Assembly: GCA_023388675.1 (NCBI GenBank)
Contig: JAEWFU010000068.1
Coordinates: 1-6,249 of the forward strand
Direction: 5' to 3'
Length of the DNA: 6,249 nucleotides
Source: Pseudomonadota bacterium
GTDB taxonomy: Bacteria; Pseudomonadota; Alphaproteobacteria; Rhizobiales; Rhizobiaceae
Of the stretch, positions 1 to 6,249 are shown piece after piece (position 1 is the stretch's first letter; each line of letters starts with the position of its first letter). A model generated the notes under the pieces. That model did no database searches, was not told the origin of the DNA, and saw only the letters and a program-made list of their open reading frames with translations. The position numbers and the translations under genes are program-made.

Positions 1-560
1 GAGCCGTCGACGAGCATATCCCGGATGACGTTGGGCAGCTTCAGCAACCGGAGCGTGTTTGCGACATGGCTGCGGCTCTTGCCGATCACCTGGCCGAGAT
101 CGGCCTGCGTATAGTTGTGCTCGTCGATGAGCTGCTGATAGCCCTGCGCCTCCTCGACAGGGTTCAGGTCGGCACGCTGCACGTTCTCGATGATGGCCAG
201 CTCGAGCGCGACCCGGTCGTCCACCTCACGGATGATGACAGGCAGCTCGGTCAACCCGGCACGCTGGGCCGCACGCCAGCGACGCTCGCCGGCTATGATC
301 TCGTAGCGGCCGCTGGCGGCGGTTCGCACCACCACCGGTTGCACGATGCCATGTTCACGGATCGACTGCGTGAGATCCGCCAGTTCCGCTTCGGCGAAGT
401 TGCGCCTCGGATTACGGGGATTCTGAGTGACGAACTCGATGGGCACGCGGCTATCCGCACCGACCTTTGGTGCAGCCGCAGGCTGTACTGGCTTGTCCAT
501 CTCGCCGATAAGGGCTGCCAAGCCGCGGCCGAGGCGTTTTCTTGAAGGATCGTCACTCAT
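1..560 (-). CDS. parB: Chromosome-partitioning protein ParB (C-terminus beyond the window)
   Basis: ParB is the CTP-dependent DNA clamp that loads at parS, spreads along nearby DNA and stimulates the ParA ATPase during chromosome segregation. The first 186 residues are visible; the reading frame is still open at the left edge, so the C-terminal dimerisation domain is missing from the window. In order I see: an N-terminal ParA-contact motif (RLGRGLAALIGE, residues 9-20); a variable proline/alanine linker; the CTP-binding box motifs EHGIVQP (69-75), GERRWRAA (91-98) and ENVQR (125-129); and the parS-reading helix-turn-helix region (about 150-174, TQADLGQVIGKSRSHVANTL). The ATG at 560 is preferred because MSDDPSRKRLGRGL matches the family N-terminus. 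It lies 39 bp after the parA stop, with a weak GGAA about 7 bases upstream. All key CTPase motifs look intact. Identification is secure from these motifs and from the parA neighbour. Confidence 0.97.
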   Translation of the reverse strand, partial: MSDDPSRKRLGRGLAALIGEMDKPVQPAAAPKVGADSRVPIEFVTQNPRNPRRNFAEAELADLTQSIREHGIVQPVVVRTAASGRYEIIAGERRWRAAQRAGLTELPVIIREVDDRVALELAIIENVQRADLNPVEEAQGYQQLIDEHNYTQADLGQVIGKSRSHVANTLRLLKLPNVIRDMLVDG

Positions 561-599
561 GGTCGTTCCGCATCATTTCGACATCGAATCGAGTCTTGT

Positions 600-1397
600 T
601 CAGGCGGCCCTGAGCCGCCGCTCGCGCCGTATTACCTCCGAGGCGAGCTGGAGATAAGCCTGGCTTCCGGTACATTTGAGATCGTAGAGGATCGCGGGCT
701 TTCCGTAGGACGGCGCTTCGGACACACGCACATTGCGCGGAATCACCGTATCGTAGACCTTGTCGCCCATATGCGCCCTGACATCCTCGACAACCTGGTT
801 GGCGAGGTTGTTGCGGCCGTCGAACATGGTCAGCACGATGCCCTGTATCGACAGGTCGGGATTGATCGAGTTGCGGATCTGCTCGACCGTCTGCAGGAGC
901 TGGCTGAGCCCCTCGAGCGCGAAGAACTCGCACTGAAGCGGAACGAGGACGGAATCGGCCGCCGCCATGGAATTGAGCGTCAACAGGTTCAGCGATGGCG
1001 GGCAATCGATCAGCACATAGGAGAAGTCGACGCCGTTTTCCCGGGAACGCCGCAGCGCATTACGCAGGCGAAGAACCCTGTCCGGCGCGGAAGCTATCTC
1101 CATTTCAATGCCGAGAAGGTCGAGCGTCGACGGGATGACGCTCAAGCCCGGTACCGCCGTGGGCATTGCCGCCTCTGCCACCGTCGCGTCGCCCGCCAGC
1201 AAATCATAGGAGGATACGGCACGATCCTGCCGATCGATACCCAGGCCGGTGCTGGCATTGCCCTGCGGGTCGAGGTCGACGATCAGCACCTTTTCGCCGA
1301 TGGCAGCCAGTGCGGTGGCGAGATTGATCGCGGTAGTGGTTTTCCCGACGCCGCCCTTCTGGTTGGCGACGGTGATGATTCGAGGATGCACGGTCAT
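600..1397 (-). CDS. parA: Chromosome-partitioning ATPase ParA (Soj family)
   Basis: ParA is a deviant Walker-type ATPase. Its ATP dimers coat the nucleoid and pull ParB-parS complexes towards the cell pole. The 265-residue protein has the usual length of chromosomal ParA. The deviant Walker A motif KGGVGKTT is at residues 14-21 with the signature lysine K14. Switch I/A' motif DLDPQGNAS is at 41-49, and the Walker B-like LIDCPPSL is at 129-136 with D131. The C-terminal half carries the typical VIPRNVRVSEAPSYGKP segment. There is no N-terminal helix-turn-helix extension, which marks it as a chromosomal (Soj-like) form rather than a plasmid P1-type ParA. The ATG at 1397 is 9 bp after the rsmG stop. 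No strong ribosome-binding site is visible just upstream, so translation may depend on coupling to rsmG. It is followed by parB in the same direction. Confidence 0.98.
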   Translation of the reverse strand: MTVHPRIITVANQKGGVGKTTTAINLATALAAIGEKVLIVDLDPQGNASTGLGIDRQDRAVSSYDLLAGDATVAEAAMPTAVPGLSVIPSTLDLLGIEMEIASAPDRVLRLRNALRRSRENGVDFSYVLIDCPPSLNLLTLNSMAAADSVLVPLQCEFFALEGLSQLLQTVEQIRNSINPDLSIQGIVLTMFDGRNNLANQVVEDVRAHMGDKVYDTVIPRNVRVSEAPSYGKPAILYDLKCTGSQAYLQLASEVIRRERRLRAA

Positions 1398-1406
1398 GGC
1401 GGACAG

Positions 1407-2075
1407 TCACCGGACAGACTTGTTGGCGATATCTGGTCGCGATCGGCGCCGTTCCACCCTCGACAATTCGAGGATTCGGCTTGCCGGATCGATCTTGCTC
1501 CGATGTTCTATCAGATCGAATTGCCAGGCGTCATGGCTTTCGGCAATTTCTGCCGCGTAATCCCGCCCTTTGTGAAAGAGCGCCGTAGCCCCGCCCGTCA
1601 ACCAGGGAGCCGACAGGTCCAGAAGCCTGGGAAGAGGGGCAAGCGCGCGGGCGGTCACGATCTCGGCCCCCGCACCGACCCCGGCCGCCTGCTCGATCCT
1701 GCATATGTGTACCTTGACCGGCGCTTCGAGGGAACCGAGCACGCTCCGCAGGAATGCAGCTTTCTTGTGGTTGCTTTCGACCAGCTCTATTGCTGCCCCG
1801 GGCCGCTCTCGCAAGAGAATCGCCATTATCGCACCGGGAAACCCGCCGCCCGAGCCTAGGTCGAGCCATTTAAGCGCATCAGGCTTCAGCGCAGCGAGTT
1901 GCGCGCTGTCCAGAATGTGGCGACTCCACAGCGTATCCAGCGTTGACGGCGCCGCGAGATTGATGCGTGCCGACCACTTCCGGAACTCCGCTTCGAAAGC
2001 TTCCAGCCGATCAAGTGTTTCACGTGAAACTGTTCCGGCAACGTCACGAATTTCATCCAGTCGATCGCCGCTCAC
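1407..2075 (-). CDS. rsmG: 16S rRNA (guanine-N7) methyltransferase RsmG (GidB)
   Basis: RsmG transfers a methyl group from S-adenosylmethionine to N7 of a guanine in the 530 loop of 16S rRNA (G527 in E. coli numbering). The product has 222 residues, close to the family norm. Family hallmarks are the N-terminal [12 protein letters not shown] segment with the following WSRHILDS (residues 33-57) and the SAM-binding loop [11 protein letters not shown] (71-81). [10 protein letters not shown] follows downstream of that loop. The start is GTG at 2075, whose last two bases are shared with the TGA stop of mnmG (GTGA, 4-base overlap), a classic arrangement for translational coupling. Residues 16-20 (VSRET) are encoded by a parS palindrome, so this stretch of protein is constrained by a DNA-binding site. 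In streptomycin-exposed bacteria, loss of this enzyme is known to give low-level resistance; here the gene is intact. Confidence 0.97.
   Translation of the reverse strand: MSGDRLDEIRDVAGTVSRETLDRLEAFEAEFRKWSARINLAAPSTLDTLWSRHILDSAQLAALKPDALKWLDLGSGGGFPGAIMAILLRERPGAAIELVESNHKKAAFLRSVLGSLEAPVKVHICRIEQAAGVGAGAEIVTARALAPLPRLLDLSAPWLTGGATALFHKGRDYAAEIAESHDAWQFDLIEHRSKIDPASRILELSRVERRRSRPDIANKSVR
2016..2031. promoter_or_regulatory. parS: parS site inside rsmG (ParB binding site 1)
   Basis: The perfect 14-bp palindrome GTTTCACGTGAAAC occupies 2017-2030. Counting the flanking bases, it matches the consensus TGTTTCACGTGAAACA at 15 of 16 positions; the last base is T rather than A. It lies within the rsmG coding region, over codons 16-20 (VSRET). 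ParB nucleates on such sites and spreads from them, and this one is about 1.5 kb upstream of the parB start. It is the closest match to consensus in the window. Confidence 0.93.
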
Positions 2076-3943
2076 GCTGCGCCTCTCCGGCCACGCTGTT
2101 CCTGGTGAATAGCGGAGATGATGATCGCCAGCGCCGCCGGCGTCATGCCGTCGATTCGCTGCGCCTCGGCCAGTGATAGTGGACGACGGTTGACCAGCTT
2201 GTGCTTCAACTCATTGGAGAGACCGGGCAGTGCCGTAAAATCGAGACTTTCCGGAATAGCTCGCGCTTCCTCCCGCTTGAGTATCGCGACATCAGCCTGC
2301 TGCCTGTCGAGATACACCGCATAGCGGGCCTCCGTCTCCAGCCGCTCGCCGACTTTGTCGCCTATGTCTCCGAGTTGTGGCCAGATCGCCAGCAGCCCCT
2401 GCAAGTTCATGTCGGGATAAGACAGCAGATCGTAGGCCGTTCGACGTTGCCCGTCCTTGTTGAGGTTTAGCCCGAAAGCCGATGCCTGATTGGGTGTGAC
2501 TGAGAGAGACCTTGCCAGGTCTCGTGCCTGCTCGAGTTCGCGCTGCGCTTCCGCAAATCGCCTGCTGCGTTCAGCACCTGCGATTCCAAGGTCGATAGCG
2601 ATAGGCGTCAGTCGTTCATCGGCGTTATCGGCGCGGAGTGAAAGACGAAACTCCGCCCGTGAGGTGAACATGCGATACGGCTCCGTCACCCCACGGCGAG
2701 TCAGATCGTCCACCAGAACCCCTATATAGGCGTCGCTTCGCCCGAAGATGACCGGGTCAAGTCCACCCGCCGCGCGCGCAGCATTCAATCCGGCCACCAG
2801 GCCCTGCGCTGCGGCCTCTTCATATCCTGTGGTGCCGTTGATCTGCCCGGCGAGATAGAGACCGGGGGCACGACGGGTTTCCAGCGTTGTTTCCAACTCG
2901 CGCGGATCGATGTGGTCATACTCGATCGCATAACCGGGCTGCGTGATTACGGCCCGCTCCAGACCGGGAATCGAAGCAACGAGCGCCTCCTGCGCATCTC
3001 GAGGAAGCGATGTTGAAATGCCGTTCGGATAGACGGTATCGTTGTCGAGGCCCTCCGGTTCCAGAAATATCTGGTGACCGTCCCGATCGCCGAATTTCAC
3101 GATCTTGTCTTCGATCGACGGGCAATAGCGCGGACCGACACCTTCGATCGAGCCGGAATACATGGCGGAGCGCGACAGGTTCGCCCGGATGACTTGGTGC
3201 GTTTCCGCGGTCGTACGCGTAACGCCGCAGGCAATCTGCGGGTTGACGATCGAATCGGTGAGCAGCGAGAAGGGCACCGGATCTTCATCGGCCAACTGCT
3301 TGTCCAGCGACTGCCAGTCGATCGTGCGCCCGTCGATGCGTGGCGGCGTGCCTGTTTTCAGCCGGCCGAGTGTGAAGCCGAGACGGGTCATGGTGGCTGA
3401 GAGCCCCACAGAAGCATCTTCGCCCATGCGGCCGGCGGGAAAACGCTCGTCACCGATATGAATCAGTCCGCGCAGGAAAGTGCCGCTGGTCAGAACAACC
3501 GCGGAGCAGGAAAGGTGCCGCCCATCCGACAATACAACGCCGTTGATTCGATTGTTTTCGAATCGGAGATCGAAAACTTCCCCTTCGATCACTTCGAGGT
3601 TCGGCTGGTCGGCAATAGCCTCCTGCATTGCCTGGCGATAAAGCTTGCGGTCGGCCTGTGTTCTCGGGCCGCGGACAGCCGGCCCCTTCCGCCGGTTGAG
3701 CAAGCGAAACTGGATTCCGGCGCGGTCAGCGACACGACCCATGAGCCCGTCCAGCGCGTCGATTTCCCGAACCAGATGGCCCTTGCCCAAACCGCCGATT
3801 GCGGGATTGCAAGACATGACGCCAATGGTGTCGCGCTTCATCGTCACCAGTGCGGTGCGAGCCCCGACCCGTGCCGATGCGGAAGCTGCCTCGCAGCCGG
3901 CGTGACCTCCGCCAATGACGATGACGTCGAAATTTCCGTTCAT
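2072..3943 (-). CDS. mnmG: tRNA uridine-5-carboxymethylaminomethyl modification enzyme MnmG (GidA)
   Basis: MnmG is the FAD/NADH-dependent partner of MnmE. The MnmE-MnmG complex uses methylene-tetrahydrofolate and glycine or ammonium to build (carboxymethyl)aminomethyl groups on C5 of the wobble uridine of tRNAs reading split codon boxes. The 623-residue length is typical of the long bacterial form. The FAD dinucleotide-binding motif [10 protein letters not shown] is at residues 11-20. The two conserved cysteines are both present: C45 in SCNPAIGG and C274 in RYCPSIEDK, matching E. coli C47 and C277. Other family blocks are [16 protein letters not shown] (84-99), [12 protein letters not shown] (193-204) and, further on, [20 protein letters not shown]. 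The ATG at 3943 is preceded by a purine-rich AAAGAGACGG. The stop overlaps the rsmG GTG start. Its upstream gap with mnmE contains three parS-type sites. Confidence 0.98.
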   Translation of the reverse strand: MNGNFDVIVIGGGHAGCEAASASARVGARTALVTMKRDTIGVMSCNPAIGGLGKGHLVREIDALDGLMGRVADRAGIQFRLLNRRKGPAVRGPRTQADRKLYRQAMQEAIADQPNLEVIEGEVFDLRFENNRINGVVLSDGRHLSCSAVVLTSGTFLRGLIHIGDERFPAGRMGEDASVGLSATMTRLGFTLGRLKTGTPPRIDGRTIDWQSLDKQLADEDPVPFSLLTDSIVNPQIACGVTRTTAETHQVIRANLSRSAMYSGSIEGVGPRYCPSIEDKIVKFGDRDGHQIFLEPEGLDNDTVYPNGISTSLPRDAQEALVASIPGLERAVITQPGYAIEYDHIDPRELETTLETRRAPGLYLAGQINGTTGYEEAAAQGLVAGLNAARAAGGLDPVIFGRSDAYIGVLVDDLTRRGVTEPYRMFTSRAEFRLSLRADNADERLTPIAIDLGIAGAERSRRFAEAQRELEQARDLARSLSVTPNQASAFGLNLNKDGQRRTAYDLLSYPDMNLQGLLAIWPQLGDIGDKVGERLETEARYAVYLDRQQADVAILKREEARAIPESLDFTALPGLSNELKHKLVNRRPLSLAEAQRIDGMTPAALAIIISAIHQEQRGRRGAA

Positions 3944-3967
3944 GATGCCGTCTCTTTCATCGGTCGA

Positions 3968-3996
3968 CAGATGTTCCCGACCGCAAGCGAAGTCAA
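3968..3996 (-). promoter_or_regulatory. Weak sigma-70-like promoter candidate for mnmG
   Basis: On the minus strand, a good -35 hexamer TTGACT (complement of 3991-3996) is followed after 17 bp by CATCTG (complement of 3968-3973), a poor -10. The -10 would lie about 25 bases upstream of the mnmG ATG. Site 2 parS ends about 10 bp upstream of the -35. The -35 and spacing are right, but the -10 matches the consensus at only two positions, so this is a tentative call. A promoter here would let mnmG-rsmG-parAB be expressed apart from mnmE. Confidence 0.25.
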
Positions 3997-4006
3997 GCCG
4001 GAAGGC

Positions 4007-4022
4007 CGTTTCACGTGAAACG
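4007..4022. promoter_or_regulatory. parS: parS site between mnmE and mnmG (ParB binding site 2)
   Basis: A second perfect GTTTCACGTGAAAC palindrome lies at 4008-4021, with C and G as outer bases, giving 14 of 16 matches to consensus while keeping full dyad symmetry over 16 bp. It is in the 151-bp non-coding gap, about 65 bp upstream of the mnmG start. It also sits immediately upstream of a weak promoter candidate, so ParB bound here could affect mnmG transcription; that is inference. Confidence 0.92.
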
Positions 4023-4044
4023 AAGTTCCCGCTCCGGGGCTGAG

Positions 4045-4060
4045 TGTTTCACGTGAGTCA
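4045..4060. promoter_or_regulatory. parS: Degenerate parS-like site (site 3)
   Basis: TGTTTCACGTGAGTCA matches the parS consensus at 14 of 16 positions. One half-site is perfect and the other has AA replaced by GT. Its centre is 38 bp from that of site 2. The same 16 bases recur exactly at 4082-4097, mismatches included. Its location next to perfect parS copies supports a ParB site, probably of lower affinity. Confidence 0.78.
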
Positions 4061-4081
4061 GCGGATGCGCTGTCACGGCAA

Positions 4082-4097
4082 TGTTTCACGTGAGTCA
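4082..4097. promoter_or_regulatory. parS: Degenerate parS-like site overlapping the mnmE stop codon (site 4)
   Basis: This is an exact 16-base copy of site 3 (TGTTTCACGTGAGTCA), centred 37 bp further on. Its last three bases (TCA, 4095-4097) are the complement of the mnmE TGA stop, so the site spans the mnmE 3' boundary. The shared mismatches with site 3 suggest local duplication or common constraint. ParB binding is plausible but likely weaker than at sites 1 and 2. Confidence 0.75.
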
Positions 4098-5426
4098 CTT
4101 GCCGATGCAGAACTCTGAAAAGATGACGCCGAGCAAATCTTCTACGTCGATTGCGCCGGTGATGCGGCCCAGAGCATCGCCGGCCAATCGTAACTCCTCC
4201 GCACGCAATTCCAGATCGTGAGCATCTCTGTCTGCGGCCGTCAAATGCTCGCTACATATCCGAAGCAATTCGATTTGTCGCAGTCGTGAAGGGATGACGC
4301 CCGACGCGGCGGACACTGCATCTTTTGCACGCTGCGCGATGTCGCCAACCAGCCCAGCCAAACCGGCGCCACTCAACACGGAAACGACGTGGTCGAATCC
4401 TTCGGCATCGTGTGACGCTATATCGGCCTTCGTTGCGATCGTCAGCGATTTGTTCTCTATGATTCCCGCGTCGAGATCGGGGAGGGCTGCCAAGCCATCC
4501 GTAAGCTGGAGGACGAGGTCTGCCTCGTCTGCCGCCTTCCGCGCCCGCTCGATCCCGATCTGTTCGACCCGATCGGGGGAAGTCCGTATGCCGGCGGTAT
4601 CCGTCACCAGAACTTTCAGCCCATCGAGATCGAGCGTCACCTCCACGAGATCTCGCGTCGTCCCCGCGATTTCAGTCACTATGGCCACGTCGCGCTGCGC
4701 CAGTGCATTTAGCAGGCTGGACTTACCGGCGTTCGGCGCCCCCACAAGCACGACCCGGAATCCGTCTCTGATAATCTCCGCTGCATGGTAACCGCGGATA
4801 TGGTTAATGATTTCCTGCTGCATTGCGACCATATCGGCCCAGACTTCTTCGGCCACCGATCCCGGAACGTCGCCTTCATCGGCAAAATCGAGTTCGGCCT
4901 CGATCATTGCCCGGGCATGCAGCAGCCGCTTCCGCCAGCTCTCATACAGATCGCGCTGCCCGCCTTCGGCATTGATCAGAGCCATTCGACGCTGAAGCTC
5001 GGTTTCCGCTGAAATGAGATCCGCCAGACCTTCGGCGCTGGTCAGATCGAGCTTGCCATTCAGAAATGCGCGGCGCGTGAACTCTCCCGCTTCAGCCGCG
5101 CGCAGCCCAGCCGTTCCGCTCAGATGCTCAAGCACGGCCGCAACGACCGCCTTACCACCATGAACGTGCAGCTCCGCGCAGTCCTCGCCGGTAAAACTCG
5201 CGGGTCCGGGGAAATTGAGCACGATCGCCCGATCGAGCAGCTCTCCGCCATCGCTCACGAGCTCCCTGAGCATCGCTTTCCGCGGCGGCGGTACGCTGCC
5301 CGAAGTCATGCTCTTGAGAACCGCGATGGTTTGCGGGCCCGAAAGCCGGATAACCGCGACGCCTGAAGGAAGCCCGCCCGAAGACAAGGCAAAGATCGTA
5401 TCGCGGAATAAGGATTGATGGCTCAA
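4095..5426 (-). CDS. mnmE: tRNA modification GTPase MnmE (TrmE/ThdF)
   Basis: MnmE is the GTPase partner of MnmG in wobble-uridine modification of tRNA; its N-terminal domain binds the folate one-carbon donor. The 443-residue product has the family layout: N-terminal TrmE domain (about 1-118, starting DTIFALSSGG), a helical domain, and an inserted GTPase domain. Visible GTPase motifs are G1 GAPNAGKSS (229-237), G2 GTTRD (255-259), G3 DTAG (276-279) and a G4 reading TKAD (332-335) instead of NKxD. The C-terminus is FCIGK, with the conserved cysteine C440. The start is TTG at 5426: it is the only standard start between the upstream in-frame stop and the conserved DTIFALSS block, and AGGTAGGGCGAAGG lies just before it. 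The stop codon falls inside a parS-like site. The next gene downstream is its functional partner mnmG, 151 bp away. Confidence 0.96.
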   Translation of the reverse strand: MSHQSLFRDTIFALSSGGLPSGVAVIRLSGPQTIAVLKSMTSGSVPPPRKAMLRELVSDGGELLDRAIVLNFPGPASFTGEDCAELHVHGGKAVVAAVLEHLSGTAGLRAAEAGEFTRRAFLNGKLDLTSAEGLADLISAETELQRRMALINAEGGQRDLYESWRKRLLHARAMIEAELDFADEGDVPGSVAEEVWADMVAMQQEIINHIRGYHAAEIIRDGFRVVLVGAPNAGKSSLLNALAQRDVAIVTEIAGTTRDLVEVTLDLDGLKVLVTDTAGIRTSPDRVEQIGIERARKAADEADLVLQLTDGLAALPDLDAGIIENKSLTIATKADIASHDAEGFDHVVSVLSGAGLAGLVGDIAQRAKDAVSAASGVIPSRLRQIELLRICSEHLTAADRDAHDLELRAEELRLAGDALGRITGAIDVEDLLGVIFSEFCIGK

Positions 5427-5464
5427 TGCCTTCGCCCTACCTTCGCTGCCAGCAACGGTGTGTC
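5427..5464. other. 38-bp divergent gap between mnmE and the DUF255 gene
   Basis: The two starts diverge across only 38 bp. On the minus strand the gap carries the purine-rich AGGTAGGGCGAAGG that serves as the likely mnmE ribosome-binding region. On the plus strand only a weak CGGTG precedes the DUF255 ATG. The gap is too short for two complete non-overlapping promoters, so at least one promoter must lie within the opposite gene's 5' coding sequence. I could not identify clear -35/-10 pairs. Confidence 0.6.
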
Positions 5465-6249
5465 ATGACCAATCTTCTACCTCAAAATCTGCTTGCTCAC
5501 GAAAGCAGTCCATATCTGCGGCAGCACAAAGACAATCCCGTGCATTGGCGCCCCTGGTCGCGAGCCGCGCTGGACGAAGCTGCCACCGCCGGCAAGCCGA
5601 TCCTTCTTTCGGTCGGTTACGCCGCCTGTCACTGGTGCCACGTCATGGCCCATGAGAGTTTCGAAGACGACGACGTCGCCGCTGTCATGAACCGCCTTTT
5701 CGTGAACATCAAGGTCGACCGCGAGGAGCGGCCCGATATCGACCAGATCTATATGGCCGCGTTGACCGCCATGGGCGAGCAAGGCGGGTGGCCATTGACC
5801 ATCTTCCTGACTCCCGACGGGCGGCCATTCTGGGGCGGCACCTACTTTCCAAAGGAACCGCGTTACGGGCGGCCGGGCTTCATACAGGTCCTCGAAGCGG
5901 TAGCGCGCACGTGGAATGACAAGCAGGACGAGCTCGCGCGAAGCGCTGGCGCCCTGGCGGATCATGTCCGTTCCCGGCTAGCGCCTAGCACAGGTACTCT
6001 GGCACTGGATCCCGGCCTTCTTCCCGCGCTTGCGGAATCGATCCAGACATCGATTGATACCGCAAAGGGCGGCCTGCGTGGCGCACCGAAGTTCCCGAAT
6101 GCGCCTTTCATGAGTGCTTTATGGGCGAACTGGCTGCGGCATGGCGTGTCCGCTCACCGTGATTCCGTTCTCATAAGCCTGCAAGCGATGCTCAGCGGCG
6201 GCATATACGACCATCTCGGCGGCGGATTGTGTCGCTACTCGGTGGATGA
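5465..6249 (+). CDS. DUF255/YyaL-type thioredoxin-domain protein (C-terminus beyond the window)
   Basis: The first 261 residues of a protein of the YyaL/SSP411 (DUF255, Thioredox_DsbH) family are visible, and the frame is open at the right edge. Family members are typically near 650-700 residues, with an N-terminal thioredoxin-like domain and a C-terminal six-hairpin (alpha/alpha toroid) domain, so about 40% is present. The signature N-terminus HESSPYLRQHKDNPVHW (residues 12-28) is followed by the redox-like C55-H-W-C58 in YAACHWCHVMAHESFED, then NIKVDREERPDID and GGWPLTIFLTPDGRPFWGGTYFP. Later GAPKFPNAP and SGGIYDHLGGGLCRYSVD mark entry to the second domain. No signal peptide is seen, so it is probably cytoplasmic. 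The biochemical function of the family is not firmly established. ATG 5465 fits homologues; an in-frame ATG at 5426 would add 13 residues. It is transcribed away from mnmE. Confidence 0.93.
   Translation, partial: MTNLLPQNLLAHESSPYLRQHKDNPVHWRPWSRAALDEAATAGKPILLSVGYAACHWCHVMAHESFEDDDVAAVMNRLFVNIKVDREERPDIDQIYMAALTAMGEQGGWPLTIFLTPDGRPFWGGTYFPKEPRYGRPGFIQVLEAVARTWNDKQDELARSAGALADHVRSRLAPSTGTLALDPGLLPALAESIQTSIDTAKGGLRGAPKFPNAPFMSALWANWLRHGVSAHRDSVLISLQAMLSGGIYDHLGGGLCRYSVD

Noticed and set aside
771..1859. A 362-codon open frame on the plus strand, antisense to parA and rsmG
   Set aside because: It lies opposite two clearly identified genes, shows no recognisable domain, and is rich in Arg/Gly/Asp as expected from the complement of high-GC coding sequence. 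It is a shadow frame.
3458..4018. A 186-codon plus-strand frame opposite the mnmG 5' end and running into the intergenic gap
   Set aside because: Most of it is antisense to the conserved FAD-binding region of mnmG and it has no family resemblance, so I do not call it a gene.
4007..4097. The palindromes as transcription terminators of mnmE
   Set aside because: They are loopless dyads matching parS, with no following T-run on the transcribed strand; a ParB-site reading explains them better.
5426..5464. An N-terminal extension of the DUF255 protein from ATG 5426 (MPSPYLR...), which echoes the SPYLR found at residues 15-19 of the main product
   Set aside because: The two DNA stretches differ at most third positions and beyond the five residues, and homologues begin near the ATG at 5465. 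The resemblance is probably chance, though the alternative start cannot be excluded.
5908..5913. CACGTG core inside the DUF255 gene as a fifth parS
   Set aside because: The flanking bases (CGCG on the left, GAAT on the right) match the GTTT/AAAC arms poorly; this is a chance hexamer.
5477..5965. A 162-codon open frame on the minus strand opposite the DUF255 gene
   Set aside because: The plus-strand frame carries the full DUF255 signature including CHWC. The antisense product has no recognisable motif.

Overview
The window looks like chromosomal DNA from an alphaproteobacterium, most likely Hyphomicrobiales (a Rhizobium/Mesorhizobium-like relative). The evidence is the gene order mnmE-mnmG-rsmG-parA-parB, the high-GC coding style, the form of the ParA/ParB proteins and the parS palindromes. 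This is the conserved chromosome-partitioning and tRNA/rRNA-modification cluster that commonly lies near the replication origin in these bacteria. The genus cannot be settled from this sequence alone.

Layout. Five genes lie head to tail on the minus strand and are transcribed from right to left: mnmE (5426-4095, TTG start), mnmG (3943-2072), rsmG (2075-1407, GTG start overlapping the mnmG stop), parA (1397-600) and parB (from 560, running off the left edge). Gaps after mnmG are tiny (4-base overlap, 9 bp, 39 bp), so mnmG-rsmG-parA-parB is almost certainly one transcription unit. mnmE is separated from mnmG by a 151-bp gap, 3944-4094, which is the only sizeable non-coding stretch. On the plus strand, starting 38 bp from the mnmE start, is the N-terminal part of a DUF255/YyaL-type thioredoxin-domain protein that runs off the right edge.

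The most informative non-gene signal is a set of four parS or parS-like sites, the DNA targets of ParB. One near-perfect copy (15/16 to TGTTTCACGTGAAACA) lies inside the 5' end of rsmG. The other three sit at 4007-4097, spaced 38 and 37 bp centre to centre; the last covers the mnmE stop codon. Together with parA and parB this gives a complete ParABS segregation system encoded around its own centromere sites.

How the genes work together: MnmE and MnmG form the complex that modifies the wobble uridine of certain tRNAs. RsmG methylates 16S rRNA. ParA ATPase and ParB CTPase segregate the chromosome by acting at the parS sites. The DUF255 gene is on the other strand and has no evident functional link. 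I see no mobile element, CRISPR array, tRNA, rRNA or clear terminator, and no sign of a previously undescribed gene system.
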